A stretch of DNA of 20,853 nucleotides, from NCBI GenBank assembly GCA_947454285.1, contig CANGJO010000008.1, forward strand, positions 1 through 20,853, written 5' to 3'. The position numbers and the translations under genes are program-made. Source of the DNA: Microbacteriaceae bacterium (GTDB taxonomy: Bacteria; Actinomycetota; Actinomycetes; Actinomycetales; Microbacteriaceae). The notes under the pieces were generated by a model. The model was not told the origin of the DNA. It ran no database searches and saw only the letters and a program-made list of their open reading frames with translations. Of this stretch, positions 1 through 7,332 are shown piece by piece. Every line of letters starts with the position of its first letter. Position 1 is the first letter of the stretch.

Positions 1-168
1 GGCGTCGCACAGGGCCAACCAGACGACCTTAGGGTCTTCCCCAGCAGCCAGGGCGGCATCTGCGGTTTGGTCGCCCAGGGCGCCAAGAACTAGGTCTCTG
101 GAGATTACTTGGGCGTAGGCCGTACCGAATTCATCGGTCATAAGTGCTTGGAACTGGCTAAGACGCAT
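1..168 (-). CDS. DUF3046 family protein (3' end outside window)
   Basis: Reading leftward from an ATG at 166-168, an open frame of 56 codons runs off the window edge without a stop. The peptide begins MRLSQFQALMTDEFG and contains AGEDPKVVWLALCDA. This matches the short actinobacterial DUF3046 family, which starts MRL..F, carries a GEDPK.VW.A.C motif and is only about 60-70 residues long, so just a few residues are missing. The function of the family is unknown. It lies 5 bases downstream of the ClgR-like gene, with an AAGG ribosome-binding sequence formed by the end of that gene, so the two are probably cotranscribed. In other actinobacteria this small gene sits just before recA, so recA may lie to the left; this is inference. 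Confidence 0.85.
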   Translation of the reverse strand, partial: MRLSQFQALMTDEFGTAYAQVISRDLVLGALGDQTADAALAAGEDPKVVWLALCDA

Positions 169-173
169 TCGCC

Positions 174-557
174 TTAGCGGCTGGTGGCCAGGCTTGGGTC
201 GTTGTCAGCTAGGAACGCAGCTGGAACCGTGTCCGGAATATAAGATTCCGGCACAAAACGAACAGTGTCCGGAATGTAGGACTGAAGGCCTTCGTTGGCA
301 AAGGCTGCCTCTAGGTTTACACCTTCGACCAGAGCTAGACGGTCGCTAACCTCACGCATAATCACTGAGATAGGCACCTCTAGGGCCTCGGCAAGTGAGC
401 CAAGGATCTCTGAAGAAGCCTCTTTCTGGCCACGTTCTACCTCGCTTAGGTAGCCCAAAGCTACGCTGGCGCGGCTGGCAACCTGACGCAGGGTCTGACC
501 CTTTTGCAGACGGAAGTCGCGAAGCACATCACCAATTTCTTGACGGACTAGAACCAC
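174..557 (-). CDS. clgR: XRE-family transcriptional regulator, ClgR-like
   Basis: A 127-residue DNA-binding protein with a single helix-turn-helix (Cro/C1 type) domain at about residues 7-66; LRQVASRASVALGYLSEVER is the recognition core. In actinobacteria, ClgR proteins with this domain next to cinA/pgsA activate clp protease and other proteostasis genes; the assignment rests on the domain and this conserved neighbourhood. The start is GTG at 555-557, supported by a strong AGGAGG ribosome-binding site about 6 bases upstream; a TAGATT -10-like box lies at 586-591. The C-terminal tail holds a perfect seven-residue repeat, SYIPDTV, at residues 93-99 and 105-111. The protein ends in SLATSR, without the hydrophobic Ala-Ala end that makes some ClgR proteins Clp substrates. 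Target genes cannot be read from this window. Confidence 0.85.
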   Translation of the reverse strand: MVLVRQEIGDVLRDFRLQKGQTLRQVASRASVALGYLSEVERGQKEASSEILGSLAEALEVPISVIMREVSDRLALVEGVNLEAAFANEGLQSYIPDTVRFVPESYIPDTVPAAFLADNDPSLATSR

Positions 558-585
558 GTTGGCCTCCTAACTTCTTCTCACAGGT

Positions 586-591
586 AATCTA
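586..591 (-). promoter_or_regulatory. Candidate -10 box for the clgR-like gene
   Basis: TAGATT on the minus strand fits the actinobacterial TANNNT -10 pattern and lies 28 bases before the GTG start, leaving room for a short leader with the AGGAGG site. It lies in the 105-base gap after cinA, so clgR probably has its own promoter. No clear -35 element is visible. Confidence 0.4.
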
Positions 592-662
592 CCGGTTCGT
601 TGTGACAAACATAAATCCAGCGGGCTGAATATTCCCTGAATGCCACATAGAAGATAACTGAA

Positions 663-1157
663 TTATTGGGCCAGGCATTCCCCGAGGGCGTTGATTGCCT
701 CGCTCACGGTGGCGGCTCGGATGGCCTCGCGACCACCAGAAAACTCGTGAGCGTATACCGCATCACCGATAGCGCCAGGTCCAGAAATCGCGATGTAAAC
801 CGTGCCCACCGCAACGCCATCTTGCGCATCCGGTCCGGCAACTCCGGTGGTTGCGATGCCGATTACTTGAGATTCATCGGTGTTGGATTTATTCGCCAAC
901 TTGGTGCGAACACCGGCGGCCATTTGCGCGGCTACTTCTGGATCTACTGCACCTTGATTTTCAAGCAGCGTGCGTGAGACTCCCAGCAGTTCGTGCTTAA
1001 GTGAAGTTTGGTAGGCAACGATAGAGCCAAGTAAAACATTTGATGCGCCAGGCACCGATACGAACTCGGCACTGAGCAATCCACCGGTTAGTGATTCTGC
1101 AATCGCGAGTTTAAAACCACGCGCCTCAAGAACTTTCAGAATCGCGGCGGCGGTCAT
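663..1157 (-). CDS. cinA: CinA C-terminal domain protein / nicotinamide-nucleotide amidohydrolase
   Basis: 164 residues corresponding only to the C-terminal (PncC) domain of CinA; the N-terminal MoCF-like domain of full-length CinA is absent, which is common in actinobacteria. Family members deamidate nicotinamide mononucleotide to nicotinate mononucleotide in pyridine-nucleotide recycling. Characteristic segments are AESLTGG at residues 20-26, VAYQTSLKHELLGV at 47-60 and GIATTGVAGPD at 100-110, all in the usual order for a cytoplasmic PncC domain. The ATG at 1155-1157 overlaps the TAA of pgsA by one base (TAATG), so it is probably translationally coupled to it. Family assignment is strong; enzymatic activity is inferred from the family. 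Confidence 0.92.
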   Translation of the reverse strand: MTAAAILKVLEARGFKLAIAESLTGGLLSAEFVSVPGASNVLLGSIVAYQTSLKHELLGVSRTLLENQGAVDPEVAAQMAAGVRTKLANKSNTDESQVIGIATTGVAGPDAQDGVAVGTVYIAISGPGAIGDAVYAHEFSGGREAIRAATVSEAINALGECLAQ

Positions 1158-1771
1158 TAGGAATTAATTCTTTGGCTGCGTGCTTTGCCGGCGGCGATCA
1201 TGTATTGCAGACCGGTGTAAACGGTGCTTACCAGCACCACGATGGTGAGTGCTGACTCCAGGTTGATGTACCAAGGCGCAAAGACGAATTCAAGTGGTGA
1301 AGCCAGCGAACCAATTAGCACGCTTTGCAAGATTGTCTTGAGCTTGCCGCCCGATGACGCAGCAACAACCTCGCGCTGCACAACTACCAAGCGGTAAGCG
1401 GTGATGCCTAGTTCACGAACCAAGATCACGATGGTGACCCACCACGAGAATTCGCCAAGAATTGCCAGAGCAACAAGTGCACCACCAAGCAGTGCTTTGT
1501 CTGCGATTGGATCAAGAAGCTTGCCGAGGTTGGTGATTAGTCCACGCTTGCGAGCGATTGCGCCATCAACGCCATCGCTGATCATGATGACGATGAAAAT
1601 TAGAACCGAGAACCAGCGAGCGGTTGAATCCTGTGGAATTGCAAACAGTGACCAGACGAAAAACGGAACGCAAAGAATGCGCGCCATGGTGATGATGTTT
1701 GGCAGGTTGAAAACCGATGCTGCTGACTTTTCAATCAAGTTAGTTTTTGCGGGCTTGTTTGAATTCGGCAT
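1157..1771 (-). CDS. pgsA: CDP-diacylglycerol--glycerol-3-phosphate 3-phosphatidyltransferase
   Basis: A 204-residue integral membrane enzyme of the CDP-alcohol phosphatidyltransferase family. It makes phosphatidylglycerol phosphate from CDP-diacylglycerol and glycerol-3-phosphate, the committed step to phosphatidylglycerol and cardiolipin. The family signature is complete: D66-x2-D69-G-x2-AR at residues 66-74, followed by G83-x3-D87-x3-D91, giving all four metal/substrate aspartates. Several hydrophobic helices surround it (about 55-65, 95-120 and 170-190). The start ATG overlaps the ftsK stop by one base and its own stop overlaps the cinA start, so the three genes form a coupled operon. A different alcohol acceptor cannot be excluded by motif alone, but position beside ftsK and cinA supports PgsA. 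Confidence 0.93.
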   Translation of the reverse strand: MPNSNKPAKTNLIEKSAASVFNLPNIITMARILCVPFFVWSLFAIPQDSTARWFSVLIFIVIMISDGVDGAIARKRGLITNLGKLLDPIADKALLGGALVALAILGEFSWWVTIVILVRELGITAYRLVVVQREVVAASSGGKLKTILQSVLIGSLASPLEFVFAPWYINLESALTIVVLVSTVYTGLQYMIAAGKARSQRINS

Positions 1772-4521
1772 TACTGACGACCCGTCAGTTTCCAGGCGTC
1801 TTCATCGCCGTCTTCGTCATCGCCAAAGCCATTGCCCCCGGAGATGATTGAACGGTCTACATTGTCGCGTGGAATGAAGTCTTCGAAATCACCGGCAGCC
1901 AGATTTGATGGGGTTGGCTCGGCATCGATAATTGCTGCGGCAGCGGCAACCGAAGGTGCAGTGTTGGCACCAGGTTCACCGCGAAGCTGAGCAAGGACGG
2001 TTGGTAGATCTTCTGGCTTGACCATTACGTCACGAGCCTTTGAACCCTCACTTGGACCAACGATGTTGCGTGACTCAAGCAGATCCATCAAACGACCCGC
2101 CTTGGCGAAACCAACTCGCAACTTGCGCTGCAGCATTGAGGTTGAACCAAACTGCGAGCTAATAATTAGCTCAGCGGCCTGTAGTAACACATCTAGGTCA
2201 TCACCGATATCCGCGTCGACCATGTTCTTGGCAGCAACCGGCACGTCAACATCTTGACGGTATTCAGGCTCCATCTGCTGCTTCACGTGATCAACGATTC
2301 GCTGCAGCTCGCTCTCGGCAAGCCAAGCACCCTGAACACGCATTGGCTTGTTGGTTCCCATAGGTGAGAACAGCGCGTCACCCTGACCGATAAGTTTTTC
2401 GGCACCAGGCTGATCCAAAATCACGCGTGAGTCGGTGACCGAGGTAACCGAGAAGGCAAGGCGACTTGGAACGTTGGCCTTGATTAGACCGGTAACTACG
2501 TCAACCGAAGGACGCTGAGTAGCAAGCACCAGGTGGATACCAGAAGCACGAGCCAACTGAGTAATACGAACGATTGAGTCTTCAACATCGCGGGGTGCAA
2601 CAATCATCAAGTCGGCAAGCTCGTCTACCACTACCAATAGATATGGGTATGGCTGCAACTTGCGTTGCGAACCCTCTGGAACTTTTACCTCACCGGCAAC
2701 AACCGCACGGTTGAAATCATCGATGTGCTTGAACCCAAAACTCGCCAGGTCGTCGTAGCGCATGTCCATTTCTTTAACAACCCACTGCAAAGCCTCGGCA
2801 GCTTTTTTGGCGTTGGTAATGATTGGAGTAATTAGGTGAGGCACGCCCTGGTAGGCGGCAAGCTCAACGCGCTTAGGGTCAATCAAAACCATGCGCACTT
2901 CGGCAGGCTTAGCACGCATCAGGATTGACGTGATCATTGAGTTCACAAAGCTTGACTTACCCGCACCGGTTGCACCGGCAACCAAAAGGTGTGGCATCTT
3001 GGCTAGGTTGGCAATTACGTATCCACCCTCAACGTCTTTACCAATACCAATGGTTAGCGGGTGCGCGCTCTTGGCGGCAACGTCTGAGCGAAGCACGTCA
3101 CCCAGTGAAACGGTCTCTCTATCGGTGTTTGGAATTTCAATACCGATAAGCGACTTGCCTGGAATTGGTGCCAGGATGCGAACTTCATTCGAGGCAACCG
3201 CGTAAGAAATGTTGCTAGCCAAACGAGTTACGGCCTCAACCTTTACGCCCGGCGCAAGTTCAACTTCGTAGCGTGTAACCGTTGGTCCGCGTGAGAAGCC
3301 AACCACGGCGGCCTCAACACCGAATTCCTTGAAGACGCTGGTGATTGAAGCAACCACCTGATCATTGGCAGCAGACTTGGCCTTTGGCGGAGTTCCCGGC
3401 GCCAAGATTGCCAGCGGTGGCAAAACGTAAGGGCGGTTTACCTTTGGCGCGGCCATCGCAGAAACCGGTGCAGAAACAGGCGCTGTCGCTGCTGGCGCAA
3501 CCGGTGCAGCCGGTGGTGCAACGAAGTCGGCCTGCGGAATTGTGATTGGTGCGGTAGCGGTGGTGTCGACCACAGAAGTTGCATCAACAGAAGGAATGTT
3601 TAGCTGAGTGGTCTGCAGGTTGTCACCGAAAAGGCCATCAAGTGCGTCGTCGTCATCAGCCGGAACGATTGCGCTATCGAAAGCGTTGTCGTCGGCACCC
3701 TTACCGCGGCGCCACCATGGAACTTTGGTGCCGTCAAATGCATCTGGGATTTCGTCTTCAACTTCTTCAACTACCTCGCGCTGCTTCGACTCGCCAAATA
3801 GGTAGGTGGTCAGCTCGCGAAGTCGCTCGGCGATTCGGTTTGGTGCGGTCTTGGTCATGATCAGCAGCGAACCAAAAGTAAATGCCGCCAACACCGGAAC
3901 GGTTCCCCAGATGGTGATGGTGTTGTAGAACGGAACAGAAATCAGCCAACCAAAAATACCGCCGCTGTAGGCCAGGGTCCACTCGCCGTCATACGGCTGA
4001 ACTACTTTGCCGTCGTGCAAGAAAAATACGTGGAAGAAACCACTTATCGAAACGATAAAGAGGAACAGCCCAATACCGATTCGGCCGTTATCGCGAACAG
4101 TTGAAGGGTGACGCATCAGATAAATCGCAAAAATGATCATGATCACCGGAAGCGCAAATGACACACGACCAAAAAGTGCACCCATGGTCCACACGTGAAC
4201 GCCGTGGGCCCAATCTTGCTTGATTAATACCCAACCAAAAATCGCACCGATAATGCCGAGCAGGAACAAGAAGAATGGCAGGCCGTCGCGACGATCTTCC
4301 TTGGCAATCTTGTCTGGGCTTAGTGCGCGAGCACCGGCACCAACGGCATGGGCAAAGAACATGTAGATGGCAGTGATTGCCGAACCAGATTCCCGGGTGG
4401 CTCGAGGAGCTGCCTGACGAGAACGTGGCGCGGCCGCCGCACGAGGCGCGGTAGCACGGGTACGCGAGCTACTCGTAGCCCTTGAAGCGGGTTTACGAGG
4501 GGTTGGTTTACGCGTAGCCAT
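1771..4521 (-). CDS. ftsK: DNA translocase FtsK/SpoIIIE
   Basis: A 916-residue septal DNA pump that clears and aligns chromosome termini during division. In order it shows: a basic Arg/Ala/Pro-rich N-terminus (about 1-45); four membrane segments between about 80 and 225; an acidic then Ala/Pro/Val-rich linker (about 240-365); and a RecA-like motor with Walker A GATGAGKS near residue 517 and Walker B VVVDELADL near 632. A C-terminal winged-helix gamma domain (about 780-845, starting AAELIISSQFGSTSMLQR) would read the polar KOPS-type DNA sequences. Length is normal for actinobacterial FtsK. The start is ATG at 4519-4521; it lacks a ribosome-binding site but has TAGTTT six bases upstream, suggesting a leaderless message. 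It heads the ftsK-pgsA-cinA operon, 50 bases after the RNase J gene. Confidence 0.97.
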   Translation of the reverse strand: MATRKPTPRKPASRATSSSRTRATAPRAAAAPRSRQAAPRATRESGSAITAIYMFFAHAVGAGARALSPDKIAKEDRRDGLPFFLFLLGIIGAIFGWVLIKQDWAHGVHVWTMGALFGRVSFALPVIMIIFAIYLMRHPSTVRDNGRIGIGLFLFIVSISGFFHVFFLHDGKVVQPYDGEWTLAYSGGIFGWLISVPFYNTITIWGTVPVLAAFTFGSLLIMTKTAPNRIAERLRELTTYLFGESKQREVVEEVEDEIPDAFDGTKVPWWRRGKGADDNAFDSAIVPADDDDALDGLFGDNLQTTQLNIPSVDATSVVDTTATAPITIPQADFVAPPAAPVAPAATAPVSAPVSAMAAPKVNRPYVLPPLAILAPGTPPKAKSAANDQVVASITSVFKEFGVEAAVVGFSRGPTVTRYEVELAPGVKVEAVTRLASNISYAVASNEVRILAPIPGKSLIGIEIPNTDRETVSLGDVLRSDVAAKSAHPLTIGIGKDVEGGYVIANLAKMPHLLVAGATGAGKSSFVNSMITSILMRAKPAEVRMVLIDPKRVELAAYQGVPHLITPIITNAKKAAEALQWVVKEMDMRYDDLASFGFKHIDDFNRAVVAGEVKVPEGSQRKLQPYPYLLVVVDELADLMIVAPRDVEDSIVRITQLARASGIHLVLATQRPSVDVVTGLIKANVPSRLAFSVTSVTDSRVILDQPGAEKLIGQGDALFSPMGTNKPMRVQGAWLAESELQRIVDHVKQQMEPEYRQDVDVPVAAKNMVDADIGDDLDVLLQAAELIISSQFGSTSMLQRKLRVGFAKAGRLMDLLESRNIVGPSEGSKARDVMVKPEDLPTVLAQLRGEPGANTAPSVAAAAAIIDAEPTPSNLAAGDFEDFIPRDNVDRSIISGGNGFGDDEDGDEDAWKLTGRQ

Positions 4522-4527
4522 GGCTCA

Positions 4528-4533
4528 AAACTA
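4528..4533 (-). promoter_or_regulatory. Candidate leaderless -10 box for ftsK
   Basis: TAGTTT on the minus strand lies exactly six bases before the ftsK ATG and fits TANNNT. Transcription would start at or next to the A of the start codon, consistent with the absence of a Shine-Dalgarno sequence. No recognisable -35 hexamer is seen. Confidence 0.5.
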
Positions 4534-4571
4534 ACAGCCAGCACCGTCAGATGCCCGTAGGCACGGCGAAG

Positions 4572-6248
4572 TTAGCCCTCGATGACCACCGGAATGATCA
4601 TTGGGCGACGGCGGTGTGCCTTGTTAACCCAGGTGCCAATCGTGCGACGAATCACCTGCTGAAGTGCATATGTATCGCGCACTCCCTCACCGGCTGCTTC
4701 GGCTAATGCACGTTCGATCAGTGGCTTCACATTGTCGAAGACGTGATCGCCCTCGGCGAATGCTCGAGCACGGATTTCTGGTCCATTAATTACGCGACCG
4801 GTCTCTTTATCGATCACGGCAAAGATAGATATAAATCCCTCTTCGGCCAAGACTCGGCGATCGTGCAGATCGTCATCGGTGATGGTTCCAACATTCTTGC
4901 CATCAACGTAAAGCAGACCACATTCAACCGCTCCAACAACCTCGGCGATTCCGTCTTCAAGATCAACGGCCCAACCGTCTTCAGTAATGAGCACTCGCTC
5001 GTGCGGCACGCCAGTTTGCTCGGCGAGCTTGCCGTTGGCAATCAGGTGACGGTATTCACCGTGCACCGGCATCACATTCTTTGGCTTCAAGATGTTGTAG
5101 CAGTACAACAACTCTCCCGCCGCAGCGTGGCCCGATACGTGCACCTTGGCATTGCCCTTATGCACGACGTTGGCACCCAACTTGGTAAGACCATCGATGA
5201 CACGGTAAACCGCATTCTCGTTTCCCGGAATAAGCGAGCTGGCCAAAATAACTGTGTCGCCTTCGCCGATTTCAATATCGTGCTCAAGGTTTGCCATGCG
5301 GGCAAGCACTGCCATTGGCTCACCCTGCGAACCGGTAGACATGTAGACCACCTTGTCGTCCGGCATGTTTGCCGCTTGCTTGAGATCCACGAAGTCATCG
5401 GTGTCTGCTTTTAGATAACCAAGTTCAATTGCGATCTGCATGTTGCGAACCATCGAACGACCAACCAGCGCAACCTTGCGGTGATTCGCCTTGGCGGCAT
5501 CAACCACCTGCTGCACGCGGTGTACGTGGCTAGAGAAAGAGGCAACAATCACGCGCTTCTTGGAACGCGCAATCACGTTTTCAATAACCGGACCAATTTC
5601 TTTTTCGAGTGGAGTGAAACCAGGCACGTCGGCGTTGGTTGAATCGCTCATGAACAGGTCTAGGCCTTCTTCACCAACGCGCGCGAACGCACGAAGGTCG
5701 GTGAGGCGGCCATCAAGCGGCAACTGGTCCATCTTGAAGTCACCGGTGTGCAAAATGCTTCCGGCCTTGCTGCGAATTACAACTGCAAGAGCATCTGGAA
5801 TCGAGTGGTTAACCGCGATGAACTCAAGATTGAATCCGGCCAGCGTCTCTTTGCGACCCTCGGCGACAACCATTGAATAAGGAGTGATGCGGTGTTCCTT
5901 TAGCTTCGCCTCAACAAATGCCAGCGTAAGCGCCGAACCAATCAGCGGAATATCTTGCTTCAGGCGAAGCAGGTAAGGAACGCCACCAATGTGATCTTCG
6001 TGGCCGTGGGTAAGCACAATGCCAACTACATCTTCTAGGCGATCTTTTAGGTAGCCGAAGTCAGGCAGGATTACGTCGATGCCTGGCTGGTGCTCCTCCG
6101 GAAAAAGTACACCAACATCAACGATCAAAATCTTGCCGTCGATTTCAAATACGGTCATGTTGCGACCAATTTCACCAATTCCGCCAAGCGGAATGATGCG
6201 CATTACTCCCGGACGCAGCGGCGCCGGGTGTGGCAGTGTCTGAACCAA
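4572..6248 (-). CDS. rnj: Ribonuclease J
   Basis: A 558-residue metallo-beta-lactamase/beta-CASP ribonuclease with endonuclease and 5'-3' exonuclease activity in mRNA decay and rRNA maturation; length is typical of actinobacterial RNase J. The zinc-binding signature HGHEDH is at residues 81-86, preceded by the family's RIIPLGGIGEIGRNM segment (17-31). HTGDFKMDQLP and SDSTNA follow in the centre, and PVHGEYRHL marks the beta-CASP part. The most upstream possible start is TTG at 6246-6248, since an in-frame TAG lies 15 bases before it; a weak AAGAGA ribosome-binding sequence precedes it. The next possible start, an ATG at the MRIIPLGG segment, would trim 15 residues without touching the fold. 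It lies 80 bases downstream of dapA, the same order as in mycobacteria. Confidence 0.95.
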   Translation of the reverse strand: MVQTLPHPAPLRPGVMRIIPLGGIGEIGRNMTVFEIDGKILIVDVGVLFPEEHQPGIDVILPDFGYLKDRLEDVVGIVLTHGHEDHIGGVPYLLRLKQDIPLIGSALTLAFVEAKLKEHRITPYSMVVAEGRKETLAGFNLEFIAVNHSIPDALAVVIRSKAGSILHTGDFKMDQLPLDGRLTDLRAFARVGEEGLDLFMSDSTNADVPGFTPLEKEIGPVIENVIARSKKRVIVASFSSHVHRVQQVVDAAKANHRKVALVGRSMVRNMQIAIELGYLKADTDDFVDLKQAANMPDDKVVYMSTGSQGEPMAVLARMANLEHDIEIGEGDTVILASSLIPGNENAVYRVIDGLTKLGANVVHKGNAKVHVSGHAAAGELLYCYNILKPKNVMPVHGEYRHLIANGKLAEQTGVPHERVLITEDGWAVDLEDGIAEVVGAVECGLLYVDGKNVGTITDDDLHDRRVLAEEGFISIFAVIDKETGRVINGPEIRARAFAEGDHVFDNVKPLIERALAEAAGEGVRDTYALQQVIRRTIGTWVNKAHRRRPMIIPVVIEG

Positions 6249-6301
6249 TGGTTCTCTTTTCTATTCTGTTATGTGTGCACTCTTGCGCACGATAAATACT
6301 C

Positions 6302-6314
6302 CGCGTCTAACGCG
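6302..6314. other. Short inverted repeat between dapA and rnj
   Basis: CGCGT-CTA-ACGCG is a perfect five-base inverted repeat with a three-base loop, 15 bases after the dapA stop. On the minus strand it is followed by a modestly U-rich GAGUAUUUAU. It could be a weak terminator of dapA, an operator or chance; the stem is short. Confidence 0.3.
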
Positions 6315-6328
6315 ATTGATCATCCGAA

Positions 6329-7303
6329 TTATCGGGTGGTGCCTGCAATCTTTGGCAATGCACCGCCGGCAGCCGCATTGCGGTCTGGGCGGAAGTTGCT
6401 GAAGCTCACACCTGGAACGGTGCCAACCAAATCAATGTCTGCCTCGATGCGTGCAGCTTCTGCGTCTTCTGGGCCAACCAGTGGAAGACGAACGCGTGGG
6501 CTTGAGATAATTCCAAGGCCGTTCAAGATGTACTTTGCCGCCACGGTGCCAGGCACGTGAGTCATTGCCGCACGCTGAAGTGGGTCCAGCGCGTTGTGCA
6601 CGGTAAGCGCGTGGTGGAAGTCGTTGCGGTTTGCAGCGTCAATCATTTCTCGGTAAGCAGCCGGTGCAATGTTTGCAGTCACTGAGATGCAACCAACCGC
6701 ACCAATGGCAAGTTCAGGCAAAAGGTTTGAGTCGTCACCAGAGAAGTAGAACAGACCGGTTTCGTTCATGATGCGAGTTGCCTGAGCAAGATCGCCCTTG
6801 GCATCTTTCACGGCAACGATGTTTGGGTGCTTCGAAGCGCGGTGGAAAGTGTCCATTGAAATCGCGATTCCGGCACGTCCAGGAATGTCGTAAAGAATTA
6901 CCGGAAGATCGGTTGAATCGGCAACCATGCGGAAGTGAGTTAGTACACCAGCCTGAGTTGGCTTGTTGTAGTAAGGGGTCACGATCATGATGCCGTCGGC
7001 ACCGGCTTTTTCAGATGCTTTGTAAAGCTGCATCGCGTGAGCGGTTTCGTTTGAACCACCACCGGTGATGATCTTTGCGCGTCCTGCAGAAACAGACTTG
7101 CCAACCTCAACCAGCTTGATCTTCTCAGCATCGGTCAGTGTGCTGGTCTCACCGGTAGTACCGGTAACCACAACACCGTCGGCGCCGTTGGTGATCACGT
7201 AGTCAATTAGCTTCTCTGTGTCGGCCCAATCAACTTCGCCATCGGCGGTCATTGGGGTCACGAGTGCTACCAGGGTCTGGCCAAAAATGTTCTTCTGAGA
7301 CAT
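6329..7303 (-). CDS. dapA: 4-hydroxy-tetrahydrodipicolinate synthase
   Basis: A 324-residue cytoplasmic TIM-barrel aldolase that condenses pyruvate with aspartate semialdehyde, the entry step of the lysine/diaminopimelate pathway. The pyruvate-binding GTTGE motif is at residues 48-52, Y138 lies in ILYDIPGR, and the Schiff-base lysine K166 lies in VAVKDAKGD; all expected catalytic positions are present. The start is ATG at 7301-7303 (MSQKNIFG), because a 26-codon longer frame would run through the divergent promoter and add non-conserved sequence. TAGGCT stands seven bases upstream and there is no Shine-Dalgarno, pointing to a leaderless mRNA. dapB, the next enzyme of the pathway, is at 10796-11536. 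The SulP gene separates dapA from thyX, which are adjacent in mycobacteria. Confidence 0.97.
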   Translation of the reverse strand: MSQKNIFGQTLVALVTPMTADGEVDWADTEKLIDYVITNGADGVVVTGTTGETSTLTDAEKIKLVEVGKSVSAGRAKIITGGGSNETAHAMQLYKASEKAGADGIMIVTPYYNKPTQAGVLTHFRMVADSTDLPVILYDIPGRAGIAISMDTFHRASKHPNIVAVKDAKGDLAQATRIMNETGLFYFSGDDSNLLPELAIGAVGCISVTANIAPAAYREMIDAANRNDFHHALTVHNALDPLQRAAMTHVPGTVAAKYILNGLGIISSPRVRLPLVGPEDAEAARIEADIDLVGTVPGVSFSNFRPDRNAAAGGALPKIAGTTR

Positions 7304-7310
7304 GCCTACA

Positions 7311-7316
7311 AGCCTA
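7311..7316 (-). promoter_or_regulatory. Candidate leaderless -10 box for dapA
   Basis: TAGGCT on the minus strand, seven bases before the dapA ATG. It forms one arm of the inverted repeat AGCCTA-TCGG-TAGGCT (7311-7326), whose other arm is the matching box of the divergent sulP gene. Confidence 0.55.
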
Positions 7317-7320
7317 TCGG

Positions 7321-7326
7321 TAGGCT
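7321..7326 (+). promoter_or_regulatory. Candidate leaderless -10 box for the SulP gene
   Basis: TAGGCT on the plus strand, six bases before the GTG start at 7333. It mirrors the dapA box four bases away. The -35 region of this promoter would fall at the dapA start codon. Confidence 0.5.
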
Positions 7327-7332
7327 GAGGCT

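Noticed and set aside
600..660. Direct repeat ATTCAG-N5-ATTCAG upstream of the clgR-like gene
   Set aside because: The 11-base spacing resembles a PHO box, but the units do not match GTTCACC and the gene has no link to phosphate.
4743..5414. A 223-codon open frame on the plus strand inside the RNase J gene
   Set aside because: It lies fully antisense to a strongly conserved gene, and its composition follows from that gene's codon pattern. No recognisable domain or ribosome-binding site is visible.
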